DNA of 64,000 nucleotides, from positions 677,420 to 741,419 of the forward strand of contig NZ_HG326652.1 in the NCBI RefSeq assembly GCF_000308295.2. The letters run 5' to 3'. Below are positions 35,914-44,913 of this stretch, in pieces. The notes under the pieces are model-generated. The model searched no databases. It was not told the origin of the DNA and was given only the letters and a program-made list of their open reading frames with translations. Position 1 is the stretch's first letter. Every line of letters starts with the position of its first letter. Position numbers and translations under genes: made by a program. The DNA is from Afipia birgiae 34632. GTDB lineage: Bacteria; Pseudomonadota; Alphaproteobacteria; Rhizobiales; Xanthobacteraceae.

Positions 35914-37131
35914 GTGCTGGGAGTGAAGAGACTGGAAGGGCGCCCGGTGATCTGGGCGATGTGTCTGGCGCAACTCGGGAGCCTGCTTCCGCACGTTGTT
36001 GTGCCGTCCGTGCTCGCGCAGTTTCTCATTCCCGAATGGCGTCTCAGCGGCGCCGAAGCCGGGCTTCTGGCGGGCTCCTATGCCGCCGGTTACATGCTCG
36101 CCGTGCCGGTCCTTGCCACGCTAACCGACCGCATCGACGCCCGCACGATCCTTATTGCCGGATCGCTGCTCAGTGCGTTCGCGACGATGATGTTCGGGGT
36201 CTTCGCACAAGGACTGTGGTCAGGGGCGGCCATCTGGGGCATCGCGGGCATCGGCTTTGCCGGAGCCTACATGCCGGGCCTCAAGGCGCTGACCGACCGG
36301 CTGGCGCCCGGCGATTCATCGCGTGCCGTGACCTTCTACACGTCGGCTTTCTCGTTCGGTGTCGGACTTTCTTTCCTGGTCTCGCAGCTTGTCGCGGAAC
36401 GCTGGGGCTGGCGCAGCGCGTTTGTCGTTACCGCGGTGGGCCCGCTGGCGATGATTGCGGTATGCCTGTTTCTGCGGCCCGTGGCGCCAAAACCGGCCTC
36501 GGGGCGACTGCTCGATTTCGCTCCTGTGATCAGCAACAGACCGGCCATGGGCTATGTGCTCGGCTACGGTGCGCATTGCTTTGAGCTCTACGGCATCCGG
36601 ACATGGCTCGTTGCGTTCTGGACGTTTGTCTCCATGCAGAATGCCGGCTCTGCGATCCTGTCGCCGGTCGCCGTCAGTGTCGCCTTTTCGATCATAGCCA
36701 TGCCGGCGAGCATTTTAGGCAACGAGATGGCGCTCAAGTTCGGTCGCCATCGTGCGATCATGGCCATCATGATCGCGTCGGCCGGTGTTGCCTTGGCGAT
36801 TGGATTGTCTGCCGACAAGTCGCCGTGGATTCTGCTGCCGCTCATCGCCCTGTATGCACTGACGGTTCCTGCCGACTCCGGCGCGTTGACCTCCGGCATG
36901 ACCATGGCGGCAAATCCGGATTATCGCGGCGCCACCATGGCGATGCATTCGACGGTCGGATTTGGCCTGTCGGCTTTGGGATCATGGGGCGTTGGGATGG
37001 CGCTCGATGTTGCCGGTGGGCCGGCCAGCGCGTCCGCATGGACCGCCGCCTTTGTCCTGCTGGCCGCCGGAATCATGCTTGGACCTCTGGCGCTCTCCTG
37101 GTCACGGCGGGCGCCCGCGCAATCCAGTTAG
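35914..37131 (+). CDS. MFS transporter
   Basis: A twelve-helix major facilitator protein of 405 residues, probably an exporter. The first half has the MFS signature region near 75-95 (ATLTDRIDARTILI) and the second half begins near 210. Start GTG 35914 lies 10 bases after the flavoprotein's stop; GTG 35923 is an alternative. It closes a three-gene cassette with the ArsR regulator and the flavoprotein, so it may extrude the oxidised product. Relatives of this arrangement exist in ars clusters where MFS genes such as arsJ or arsK follow. The exact subgroup is not recognised. Confidence 0.88.
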   Translation: MLGVKRLEGRPVIWAMCLAQLGSLLPHVVVPSVLAQFLIPEWRLSGAEAGLLAGSYAAGYMLAVPVLATLTDRIDARTILIAGSLLSAFATMMFGVFAQGLWSGAAIWGIAGIGFAGAYMPGLKALTDRLAPGDSSRAVTFYTSAFSFGVGLSFLVSQLVAERWGWRSAFVVTAVGPLAMIAVCLFLRPVAPKPASGRLLDFAPVISNRPAMGYVLGYGAHCFELYGIRTWLVAFWTFVSMQNAGSAILSPVAVSVAFSIIAMPASILGNEMALKFGRHRAIMAIMIASAGVALAIGLSADKSPWILLPLIALYALTVPADSGALTSGMTMAANPDYRGATMAMHSTVGFGLSALGSWGVGMALDVAGGPASASAWTAAFVLLAAGIMLGPLALSWSRRAPAQSS

Positions 37132-37150
37132 CCTCCGGGCCCGCCGGCGC

Positions 37151-38320
37151 TCAGCGGATATTCGGCCCGAGGGGTGCATCCGTGCGGCTGCCGGTCTTGA
37201 TCGGCGCCGTGAGCGGCCGGAATGTTCCATTGCTGGCCCGCACCGGGTGGCTGCCCGGAAGGCGTGCCAGGCTCCGATGTCTGCCCGCGGCGGAGATGTC
37301 AGTGCGCCGGGTCTTGCTGGAGAGCGGCATGTTGGGCGGCGTCTGCAACATGACGACAGACATTCGCCCCGCTTGCTTCTGTTGCATTAGCCAGACCGAA
37401 CGGATGGATCGCGGAGCGTCATGCGGCGGAGTGTCTGCCGCGCCGAACATGAAGCCGCCCGGCGTTTTCGCGGCAACGTTCGGGCCGTGGATCCAGTACG
37501 GAACCCACTGAGCGGGGTCGGTGATGGTCTTTGGCCGGTCCGGTGTCGCGGGAACGACGTGAACGATGCGATAGCCGCGCTCTTTCAGTTGCTGGAGGAT
37601 CACGGGCAGGGCGGCTTGGGTTCGCGCCTGGATGTCGTGTAGCAGCAGAACGCCTTTGCCTTTTGCCTCAAGCCGCGACAGTGCGAAATGGGCAACCTGT
37701 GCCGGCGAAATTCGACGCCAGTCGTCAGCGGGGAAATCGGCGCTCCAGTTCATGATTCCGCGGCTGTCGAGTGCCGCCTCGACCGAGGCGCTCCGGCGCA
37801 GCCCGGGAACGCGGAAGAACGGCGCAAGCAGCGAGGGATCGCCGAGGGCAGCGGCCACGTGGGCAATGCCGTCATCGATTTCGGCAGTCATGCGCTCGGG
37901 TGGCAGCTTGCCGAACTGGAACGGGTGGTTCTCGCTGTGCGTGCCAATGGTGTGCCCGGCGTCGTGGATGCGCCGAACGCCCTGCGGAAACTCTTTGGCC
38001 ATGCGGCCGACCACGAAGAACGTCGCCTTCACGCATTGTGCGGCGAGAGCGTCGAGGATGGCATTGGTGTGAGCCGGAAGCGGACCGTCGTCGAAGGTCA
38101 GGACCACTTCGCGGTCTTCGAGCGGCAGCGTTTCGCCATACTGCATGGTGCCGATACGCGGGTGCTCTTTCGGGTCCACGACAATAGTGCGCGACGTGCC
38201 GAGCGCAGTTGGATTGCCGGGACAGTCTGCAGCGTGAGCCGGCGGGGTGCCGAGCCAAGCTGCGGCAGTGATGACCGTCGTCAGGATCGCGGTGCGGATT
38301 CCGGAGGTGGTTCGGCGCAT
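37151..38320 (-). CDS. exported polysaccharide deacetylase (NodB fold) 1
   Basis: A secreted or periplasmic carbohydrate esterase 4-family protein of 389 residues, with signal peptide at about 1-30 (ending PPAHA). The metal motif LTFDDGPLP and the HTxxH-type GTHSENHPF are present, and LLLHDIQ provides the late His. Substrate candidates are peptidoglycan or chitooligosaccharides. A tail of about 130 residues beyond the fold is unlike its neighbour. ATG 38320 is preferred; the frame to 38413 overlaps the neighbouring gene. It is the second member of a tandem pair sharing about half its sequence motifs with the upstream gene. Confidence 0.87.
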   Translation of the reverse strand: MRRTTSGIRTAILTTVITAAAWLGTPPAHAADCPGNPTALGTSRTIVVDPKEHPRIGTMQYGETLPLEDREVVLTFDDGPLPAHTNAILDALAAQCVKATFFVVGRMAKEFPQGVRRIHDAGHTIGTHSENHPFQFGKLPPERMTAEIDDGIAHVAAALGDPSLLAPFFRVPGLRRSASVEAALDSRGIMNWSADFPADDWRRISPAQVAHFALSRLEAKGKGVLLLHDIQARTQAALPVILQQLKERGYRIVHVVPATPDRPKTITDPAQWVPYWIHGPNVAAKTPGGFMFGAADTPPHDAPRSIRSVWLMQQKQAGRMSVVMLQTPPNMPLSSKTRRTDISAAGRHRSLARLPGSHPVRASNGTFRPLTAPIKTGSRTDAPLGPNIR

Positions 38321-38402
38321 TGAAAACCTGTGGGCACGGCGTGAGACTGACGGGCTTACCGTCAGGTCTGTGAACAGCGTATTAATTCGGGCGCCCCGGA
38401 AG

Positions 38403-39182
38403 CTATCGGTCATTCAAGGAACTCCTGACCGGCCGCGGCGCGACCAGATGAACGACCTTGTAGCCGTTGCGCCGGAGATGTTGCAGGAACGCGGGCAACA
38501 TTTTGGCTGTCTGTGCCTTGGTGTCATGGAGAAGAATGATCCCCTTGCCCCGGTTGTCGAGGCGTTCGATCAACTGGTTCAATTGCTGCTCCGGAGTCAT
38601 GGGATTCCAGTCGCTGGCCCACAGATCCGCGCCGAAAACCGCGATCCCGCGTGACTGAAGGCTGCTCAACAGGGAGGGCGTTGAGGCGAAGCCTGGAAAG
38701 CGGAAGAATGGCGTGGAGGGTATTCGCCGGGCTACGCCGTGCAGCGCCATTTCGTCGGCAGCGATCCCGCGGTCGATCTCCTCGATCGCCTGTGACTCGC
38801 CGATCCGATCGAGTGGCCGGTGCGACCATGTGTGATGGCCGATGGTGTGGCCAGCAGTTGCAATCCGTTTGACGATGTCGGGATTGGCTTCTGCGTTCCT
38901 GCCGATCAGAAAAAATGTTGCCTGAACGCATTCGCTGGCCAGTGTGGCCAAGACCTTTGCCGTTGTCGGCGGGAAGGGGCCGTCGTCGAACGTCAGCACG
39001 ACTTCCCTGTCTGCCAGTGGCAGGGATTGCGGGAAGCTCTTGAAGCCGACACGCGGAAATGCCCGCGGGTCGACCGTCATGACACGGGAGGTGCCGAGCG
39101 CGTCCTTGCGCGGACAGTCGGCGGCGTTGGCTACCGATATCGACGCGATGAGAGAGAGCAGCACGATTCTAGGCACGATCAT
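38403..39182 (-). CDS. exported polysaccharide deacetylase (NodB fold) 2
   Basis: A 259-residue paralogue of the gene at 37151-38320, directly upstream of it. Signal peptide at about 1-20 (ISVANA), the metal motif LTFDDGPFP, the His motif GHHTWSHRP and the late LLHDTKAQT are conserved. Shared N-terminal patterns (CPRKDALGTSR and CPGNPTALGTSR) show a local duplication. ATG 39182 starts the signal peptide; the frame to 39419 adds no protein-like sequence. The gap to the second gene is 82 bases. The two enzymes may act on the same polymer. Confidence 0.87.
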   Translation of the reverse strand: MIVPRIVLLSLIASISVANAADCPRKDALGTSRVMTVDPRAFPRVGFKSFPQSLPLADREVVLTFDDGPFPPTTAKVLATLASECVQATFFLIGRNAEANPDIVKRIATAGHTIGHHTWSHRPLDRIGESQAIEEIDRGIAADEMALHGVARRIPSTPFFRFPGFASTPSLLSSLQSRGIAVFGADLWASDWNPMTPEQQLNQLIERLDNRGKGIILLHDTKAQTAKMLPAFLQHLRRNGYKVVHLVAPRPVRSSLNDR

Positions 39183-39453
39183 GACAAATTCCCGGATGCG
39201 ATATTCGCGCGCCGCACATTTAGCATTGCGTTCGATTATGTCGATTACGCAATGGCGGAAACGCACACGCAATTCGGCAGACTTCGATTGCGCTGATACA
39301 GTCTTATTGGCGGCGTGCTTCTTCCAATGACGATTCACGCTGCCCGTTTTTCGCATAGGTTCCCTGCGCTCAGCGGGTCGCTGGCCACATCTGTGCCTCA
39401 TTATCGCCATCTGCCCCAATAAAACACGCTGAGTCGCTTGCCGCGAAACGCCT

Positions 39454-40176
39454 ATGTTTCAGCGGCTTTTTACAATATCGCGATCAGGGCGATGTGCCGT
39501 GCGTGGCCGGCCCGACGCAAAATCTCCGGAGTTAAGAATTTTGATTAGAACAGTTACCGCTGTGGCGGCGCTTTGCGCGTTGTCGTCAATCGCCGAAGCG
39601 CGCGTTCGCACGCCGGCGGTTTCGCCCGAATGCAACATCACGATGCCATGCATCGGAGTCGACAATCCGGTCCACGCGCGTCAGCGCAGCCAGCGCAAAT
39701 CCGCACCGGCATATTTCACGGCGGAATCGGCCGCGCCTCGCTTGAGCAGGCGGCAGCAGCGGGCGCTTGAGCGCGCGCAGCGCAACGTTGAGCGGTCACC
39801 GCGAGTGGCCGAACGCGCCTCCCATGCATCGGAAGGATACTCCTCAGGCCTCGTCGGCCCGTTGCAGGCCAAGCTCGCGTCGATTCAGGCAGCATGTCCG
39901 GGCACGCACGCGATCTCTGGCATCCGGCATACGCGGATCGCGGGGACGCGACGGATGTCGCTCCATGCTCAAGGCAAGGCCGTCGACGTGCGCGGTCCGT
40001 ATGGCTGCATCTACGCGCAACTCAAGGGCTGGGATGGCGGCTACTCGACCGACGCAGGGCGGGTGAAGCACGTCCATATTTCTTACGATCCAGGCGGCGG
40101 CCGCGAAATGGGCCTGCGGTTCGCCCACGGTGGCGGACGCCGTTCATGGCGCGAAGCCACCGCCCGCATGCGATAG
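39454..40176 (+). CDS. M15-type (D-Ala-D-Ala peptidase-like) exported metallopeptidase
   Basis: A protein of up to 240 residues. After a likely signal peptide (about 30-47) and an Arg-rich linker (90-130), the C-terminal domain shows the zinc motif SLHAQGKAVD and HVHIS near residue 214, which are the M15 ligand motifs. Substrates are usually peptidoglycan peptides. ATG 39454 is the first start, but the signal peptide begins only about residue 30; TTG at 39541 with CGGAG upstream would start closer to it. The divergent position to the deacetylase genes (about 270 bases apart) makes cell-wall work plausible for all three. Confidence 0.78.
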   Translation: MFQRLFTISRSGRCAVRGRPDAKSPELRILIRTVTAVAALCALSSIAEARVRTPAVSPECNITMPCIGVDNPVHARQRSQRKSAPAYFTAESAAPRLSRRQQRALERAQRNVERSPRVAERASHASEGYSSGLVGPLQAKLASIQAACPGTHAISGIRHTRIAGTRRMSLHAQGKAVDVRGPYGCIYAQLKGWDGGYSTDAGRVKHVHISYDPGGGREMGLRFAHGGGRRSWREATARMR

Positions 40177-40288
40177 CCTTACCGGCTCAAGCCGTCCGGA
40201 GGGATCGACTTTCCGGACGGCAAGGCTTCTTTGTTAACCTGCGATTAACCACGTTGGGCCGACCCTCCTGAACTGCGGAGGGGTGCAC

Positions 40289-40600
40289 ATGCAGCGGCTA
40301 CGGCTGAAGGCGGATGGGCGGATTGTCGAGCTGCTGGACGGGCGGGAAACGCCGCTGGTCCCCGACATGCCCGACAGCGCGCCATTGCTCAAAGCGACTG
40401 CTGTGCCAGCCGTGCGCGATCTGCGCCTTCGCGCCAAACTGACGCAAGCCGAATTCGCCACGCGTCTCGGCGTTCCTCTTGAGACCATTCGTAACTGGGA
40501 GCAGGGCAAGCGCTCGCCACGCGGGCCGGCGCGGGCGCTGCTGACTGTGATTGCGCATGAGCCTGACATGGTTTTTGCCGCGCTCGCGCGAAGGGAGTGA
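40289..40600 (+). CDS. small XRE-type helix-turn-helix protein
   Basis: A 103-residue protein. The Cro/cI-like helix-turn-helix LTQAEFATRLGVPLETIRNW is complete in the second half. The first 45 residues (LRLKADGRIVELLDGRETPL) are a short beta region like those of HigA-2/MqsA-type antitoxins, but no toxin gene is adjacent. ATG 40289 has GGAGGGG upstream; GTG 40283 is an alternative. It is followed 71 bases later by the aldo-keto reductase gene. Target unknown. Confidence 0.75.
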   Translation: MQRLRLKADGRIVELLDGRETPLVPDMPDSAPLLKATAVPAVRDLRLRAKLTQAEFATRLGVPLETIRNWEQGKRSPRGPARALLTVIAHEPDMVFAALARRE

Positions 40601-40671
40601 TTGAACCGCTGCTGTGCGGCTCACGGTATCTCCACAGAGTCCAACGACGGGAAGACGCGCTGAGGCATGAC

Positions 40672-41490
40672 ATGCAGACGGTTGAGGCGAATGGCGCCAG
40701 CATTCCGGCGATAGGTCTCGGGACATGGGAATTGCGTGGGCGCGCTTGCGCGCGTCTTGTCGAACAGGCATTGCGTCTCGGCTATCGTCATATCGACACT
40801 GCGCAGGTCTATGAGAATGAACGTGAGGTCGGCGAGGGAGTGCGCGCCTCCGGCATCAAGCGCTCCGATGTGTTCGTGACGACCAAAGTCTGGACGACGC
40901 ATTTCGCCCCAAATGATCTGTTGCGATCGACCAAGGAAAGCCTCGCGCGTTTGCGCATGACGGACATCGATCTGCTTCTGTTGCACTGGCCTAATCCGCA
41001 GGTGCCGCTGGAAGAGACGCTGGGCGGGCTTGTCGAGGCCCGGAAGCTTGGTCTCACCCGGAATATCGGGGTGTCGAATTTCACAGTGGCTCTGATGGAG
41101 GAGGCGGTCGCAAAGGCTGCGGCGCCGCTGGTCTGCAATCAGGTCGAGTATCATCCCTATCTGGAGCAGCATAAGGTGCTGGCGGCCTGTCGCGCCAACG
41201 GCCTTGCGCTTGTCGCATACAGCCCGGTCGCAAAAGGGCGGGTCAAGAATGCGGAGGCGCTGAACCGCATCGGCGCGCGTTATGAAAAAACTGCGGCACA
41301 GGTCTGCCTGCGCTGGCTGATTCAGCAAGACGTGGTCGCGATTCCGCGCACATCAAAAGTCGAGCGCCTGTCGGAGAATCTCGATGTCTTCGATTTCAAC
41401 CTGACCGATGATGAAATGGGCGAGATCTTTGCGATGGGGACGCGCGGCGGCCGCATCACCGATTTCGGTTTCGCACCCAAATGGGATTGA
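40672..41490 (+). CDS. aldo/keto reductase
   Basis: A cytosolic NADPH-dependent TIM-barrel oxidoreductase of 272 residues. The start MQTVEANGASIPAIGLGTW and HIDTAQVYENE (Asp and Tyr of the tetrad) are present, along with TTKVW (Lys) and LLLHWP (His). All four catalytic residues are present. Its NADPH-specific tail is AIPRTSKVERLSENL. GAGG before ATG 40672 supports this start rather than 40597. The substrate is unknown; members reduce methylglyoxal, diketogulonate or other aldehydes. Confidence 0.92.
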   Translation: MQTVEANGASIPAIGLGTWELRGRACARLVEQALRLGYRHIDTAQVYENEREVGEGVRASGIKRSDVFVTTKVWTTHFAPNDLLRSTKESLARLRMTDIDLLLLHWPNPQVPLEETLGGLVEARKLGLTRNIGVSNFTVALMEEAVAKAAAPLVCNQVEYHPYLEQHKVLAACRANGLALVAYSPVAKGRVKNAEALNRIGARYEKTAAQVCLRWLIQQDVVAIPRTSKVERLSENLDVFDFNLTDDEMGEIFAMGTRGGRITDFGFAPKWD

Positions 41491-41534
41491 GGGCGTCTTG
41501 ATCTTCCCGTGATGATCGCCCATTCAGGACGTTC

Positions 41535-42341
41535 ATGTTTTTCACCTTGTCCAAGATACTCGGTTTCTTTGTTGTGCCGTCGAACGCGGTGGCGATACTC
41601 TGCGCGCTGGGTACCGTGCTGCTCGCGACGCGTTTCCGTAAAGCCGGATCGCGCATTCTTGCTGCTGGCGTCGTGCTGTTGCTGGTCTGCGGCTACTCGT
41701 CACTCGGCAATCTGTTGCTGCTGCCGCTGACCGAACGTTTTCCTGCGTGGAGCGCGGGAGGTCGGACGCCGGACGGCATTGTCGTCCTTGGAGGCTCGAT
41801 AGATCCCGAGCATAGCCAGGCGCGGGGATCGCTCGAGATGGACGCATCAGCCGAGCGGATCGTCACGATGCTGCAGCTTGCGCGCCGCTTTCCTTCAGCG
41901 CGTATTGTGTTTAGCGGGGGTAGCCCGAATCTGCTCGAAGAACCTGTGCCAGAAGCGCCAATTGCCGGTGATCTGCTGGAGGACTTCGGGACGCAGCGTG
42001 CCCGCATCGTGCTGGAAAGCGGCTCCCGCACCACAGCCGAGAATGCGGCCTCCACACGCAAGCTGGTTTCACCGCAGCCAGGCGAGCGCTGGCTGCTCGT
42101 GACCTCGGCATTCCACATGCCGCGCTCTATCGGCGCGTTCCGAAAAGCGGGGTTCGATGTGGAAGCCCATCCGGTGGACTGGCGCACGCGCGGCTGGAGC
42201 GATGCCACGATGCCCTTTACGACATTAAGCGCGGGGCTCGCCCGCACTGACGTCGCCGCTCACGAGTGGGTCGGACTGATCGCCTATTGGGCGACAGGTC
42301 GCAGCAGCGAGCTGTTTCCGGGGCCGCGCAAAGCCAATTAG
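41535..42341 (+). CDS. YdcF/ElyC-family (DUF218) membrane protein
   Basis: A 268-residue protein with two N-terminal membrane helices (about 7-25 and 35-52), then a DUF218 domain: GIVVLGGSIDPEHSQARG, ESGSRTTAENA and WLLVTSAFHMPRSIGAFRKAGF. Members such as ElyC and SanA support cell-envelope integrity in enteric bacteria; the biochemical activity is unclear. It lies 44 bases after the aldo-keto reductase gene on the same strand, so the two may be cotranscribed. Its stop is directly followed by a dispersed repeat. Confidence 0.87.
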   Translation: MFFTLSKILGFFVVPSNAVAILCALGTVLLATRFRKAGSRILAAGVVLLLVCGYSSLGNLLLLPLTERFPAWSAGGRTPDGIVVLGGSIDPEHSQARGSLEMDASAERIVTMLQLARRFPSARIVFSGGSPNLLEEPVPEAPIAGDLLEDFGTQRARIVLESGSRTTAENAASTRKLVSPQPGERWLLVTSAFHMPRSIGAFRKAGFDVEAHPVDWRTRGWSDATMPFTTLSAGLARTDVAAHEWVGLIAYWATGRSSELFPGPRKAN

Positions 42342-42382
42342 GCATGACCCCGAAAAGTGGGCACCGGTTTTCGGACCAGATC
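42342..42382. repeat. dispersed intergenic repeat, second copy
   Basis: GCATGACCCCGAAAAGTGGG and the following CACCGGTTTTCGGACCAGAT are the same element, in the other orientation, as 6156-6201. The arms differ by several substitutions. It starts at the stop codon of the YdcF gene, as the first copy starts near the stop of the porin gene. Confidence 0.75.
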
Positions 42383-42392
42383 AGGCCCGGTC

Positions 42393-42668
42393 TTAATCGT
42401 GCCTTGGCAATCCAAGCCGATAGACCCCGCGAAAGTCATTCGGGTCGGCTGGTTTGCCCTTGCGATAGATCACGAGACGGCCGGCCTGTGCAAGCGCTAC
42501 GGCGGACCTGCGGATCGGCACCAGCAACCCATGCCATTCGTCCTCGGCAGCGATCGCGTGAGCGATCTCAGGGGCGCTAAGGGTCTTTGCGCCGGCCCGT
42601 GCCAGCACGGCGAGGATTGCGTCGTCCAGCGATCCGCCATCGGCGATCTTCGAATCGGATTTGTTCAT
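42393..42668 (-). CDS. DUF3253 domain protein
   Basis: A 91-residue cytosolic protein with the pattern of DUF3253 (ILAVLARAGAKTLSAPEIAH, EWHGLLVPIRRSAVALAQAGRL, DFRGVYRL). The fold is probably a winged helix that has lost or changed DNA contacts. Three possible starts (42686, 42674, 42668) lie within 18 bases; 42668 begins the recognisable domain. It converges with the YdcF gene over the repeat. Function unknown. Confidence 0.72.
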   Translation of the reverse strand: MNKSDSKIADGGSLDDAILAVLARAGAKTLSAPEIAHAIAAEDEWHGLLVPIRRSAVALAQAGRLVIYRKGKPADPNDFRGVYRLGLPRHD

Positions 42669-42781
42669 GCCCATGCCATGACGCATCGCCGCCCGCGCGG
42701 CAAGCGTGCTGGTGTGGTGGTTCGCAAGTCCGCATCATTTCTACCGCAATGAGGCGAACTTCGAATTCAGGACACTAGGCC

Positions 42782-43462
42782 CTATTTCGACATGGACCGA
42801 TAGGCGTCGGAATCGAACTGCCGGCGCCACATCACGATCACGATGGCCAATGTGGTTGCGATCAGCACCCACGGGCTGATGAACCAGCCGAGATAACCCA
42901 GCGCGAACAGGAAGGCCCGCTGGCCGCGATTGAAGTGCCGGCCTGCCGACTGGAACAGTTTCGTGGTTCGCATGACATGCGACTGCGCTTCGGGCGTGTC
43001 GCGCTTGTCCGAGAACGGCATTGCCCCGAGCAGGATGGCGACATAGTTGAACAGGCGATAGGACCAAGAGAACTTGAAGAACGCATAGACGAAGATCACG
43101 GTGAGTCCGACGCATTTGATCTCCCATAAAGCAGGGGAGCTTCGTATGCCGAACGGCAGGGTCGCGAGTACCGACATGGCCTCCTCGGTCGATCGCAGCA
43201 GCGTCAATCCGCCGCCGATGGCCAGCAAAGTCGTCGATGCAAAGAATGCCGTGCCGTTCTGCAACGATGTCATGATCTGCATGTCGACCATCCGCGTTTC
43301 ACGGTCGAGAATGCGCCGCACCCAGACCTCACGGTAGATGCTCATGCGGGCGTTGAGGCTGTTGCGTCCGTGCCCTGTGCGCTCAAGCGTGATCGCGTAG
43401 ACCATCCACGCCAGGACGAAGAATGCGATCGCCACGAGGTCGGCAGTTGCAAACAGGTTCAC
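42782..43462 (-). CDS. DUF599 integral membrane protein
   Basis: A 226-residue protein with about five membrane helices (first at 5-27, others near 75-100, 120-140 and at the end). DUF599 features are the ERTGHGRNSLNARMSIYREVW motif (split here as RNSLNARM and REVWVRRIL) and the later KCVGLTVIFVYAFFKFSWSYR. GTG 43462 has GGAAGG upstream and starts the first helix; a frame to 43600 adds a proline-rich, unlike-protein stretch. Function unknown. Confidence 0.82.
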   Translation of the reverse strand: MNLFATADLVAIAFFVLAWMVYAITLERTGHGRNSLNARMSIYREVWVRRILDRETRMVDMQIMTSLQNGTAFFASTTLLAIGGGLTLLRSTEEAMSVLATLPFGIRSSPALWEIKCVGLTVIFVYAFFKFSWSYRLFNYVAILLGAMPFSDKRDTPEAQSHVMRTTKLFQSAGRHFNRGQRAFLFALGYLGWFISPWVLIATTLAIVIVMWRRQFDSDAYRSMSK

Positions 43463-43603
43463 GACTCGATGCCTTCCGAAGGATGCCGGATACGATAGAA
43501 CAGGAAGCTGACTGGTGCGAAGCGGTTTTGATGCTCCCCAAGGGCTGGTTGCCTGCGGCGCGCCCGTCATGGCAAGGTCGGTGCCGCAGGGAGATCTCAA
43601 TCA

Positions 43604-44260
43604 ATGGCTTTGACGCTTGTTATCGGGAACAAGAATTATTCCTCGTGGTCGATGCGGCCGTGGATGGCACTGAAAGCGGCCGGAATTGCCTTCGATGAGA
43701 TCGTCATTCCGCTCTACACAGGCGACGCCGACAAGCAGCGCATTCTCGACGTGACCCGGTCGGGCAAGGTGCCGGCGCTGATCGATGGCGATGTCACGGT
43801 CTGGGATTCGCTTGCCATCATCGAGTACGCGGCCGAGCGATTTCCGGACGCGCGTCTGTGGCCGCAGAACGTCGCCGCGCGCGCACACGCGCGCTCCATA
43901 TCCGCGGAAATGCATTCCGGTTTCATGGCGCTGCGCAACGAATGCGGCATGAACATTCATCGCCCGATCCGCTCGAAATCGCTCTCTGACGATGCCAAGG
44001 CCAACATCGCGCGCATCCAGCAGATATGGACCGAGTGCCGGGCGCAACACGGCGGGCAGGGTCCGTATCTCTTCGGCAGCTTCAGCGGCGCGGACGCGAT
44101 GTTCGCGCCGGTCGTCCATCGTTTCCGGACTTATGCCATTGACGTAGCGCCGCCGGTTCGTGCGTACATGGAAACGATGCTGGCGAATGCTGCCTTTCAG
44201 GAATGGACCAGCGCTGCGCTGGCCGAAGCACTGGTCATCGAGAAGTTCGAAGTCGACTGA
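43604..44260 (+). CDS. glutathione S-transferase family protein
   Basis: A 218-residue cytosolic protein with an N-terminal thioredoxin-like domain and an all-helical second domain. NKNYSSWSMRPWMALKAAGI holds the likely catalytic Ser, and SGKVPALIDGDVTVWDSLAIIEYAAERFPD the cis-Pro and glutathione-binding Asp-Ser pair. This resembles zeta/nu-like bacterial GSTs. It starts 141 bases after the divergent DUF599 gene's GTG. It is followed 16 bases later by the YidB gene. Confidence 0.9.
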   Translation: MALTLVIGNKNYSSWSMRPWMALKAAGIAFDEIVIPLYTGDADKQRILDVTRSGKVPALIDGDVTVWDSLAIIEYAAERFPDARLWPQNVAARAHARSISAEMHSGFMALRNECGMNIHRPIRSKSLSDDAKANIARIQQIWTECRAQHGGQGPYLFGSFSGADAMFAPVVHRFRTYAIDVAPPVRAYMETMLANAAFQEWTSAALAEALVIEKFEVD

Positions 44261-44276
44261 GCCGAGGGACTGCTCC

Positions 44277-44642
44277 ATGGGAATTCTGGACATGCTGACC
44301 AGCGTCATGGCGGCGAGGGCGGCAAGAGACTTGGACCCGGCTGTTATTCCGGTGATCCTGAGCGAGGTTCTCGGCAGTGGAAGCGACAGCGGATTAACCG
44401 CCATCGTCGCCAAACTGCAGCAAGCTGGATTTGGCGATCAGGTGAGATCGTGGATCGGTACTGGCAGCAATCTGCCGATCAGTGCGCAGCAACTGCAGGA
44501 CGTTTTGGGGAACGATACCGTCAGGAAACTTGCCACCCGCTTCGGCATCCCGGTCGACCAGCTTTCGACCGTCCTGGCTCAGGTTTTACCGACGGCGGTG
44601 GATCAAGCGAGCCCCCAAGGTACGCTGCCGCGCACGGCGTGA
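44277..44642 (+). CDS. YidB-family (DUF937) protein
   Basis: A 121-residue soluble protein. It has the YidB pattern of an N-terminal MGILDMLTSVMA followed by GLTAIVAKLQQAGFGDQVRS and LGNDTVRKLATRFGIPVDQLS. Members have no known function. GAGGGA precedes ATG 44277, and the gene lies 16 bases after the GST gene. Confidence 0.85.
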   Translation: MGILDMLTSVMAARAARDLDPAVIPVILSEVLGSGSDSGLTAIVAKLQQAGFGDQVRSWIGTGSNLPISAQQLQDVLGNDTVRKLATRFGIPVDQLSTVLAQVLPTAVDQASPQGTLPRTA

Positions 44643-44913
44643 GCTTGCCAGACTAACACACTGAACTTGCCGGGAAATTGTTCGGAGCGGCAGTGAAGGC
44701 AAAATTGCGGCGTTGCACACCGCTGGACCCTGCCTTGATGCCTACGCAAGGCCTCAGAAATGGCTATAAGGTATTGAAATATAACACGGATTGTGTCGCT
44801 TCCCGTGTGTTGGTTTATCTGGCAAATCGAGGTCCGGCATGCTATACCGTCGCAGGGCGTCAAACTGGTTTTGCCGTGACAACGGCAGGCCGCCAAAATG
44901 CGCGTATCGCGTG

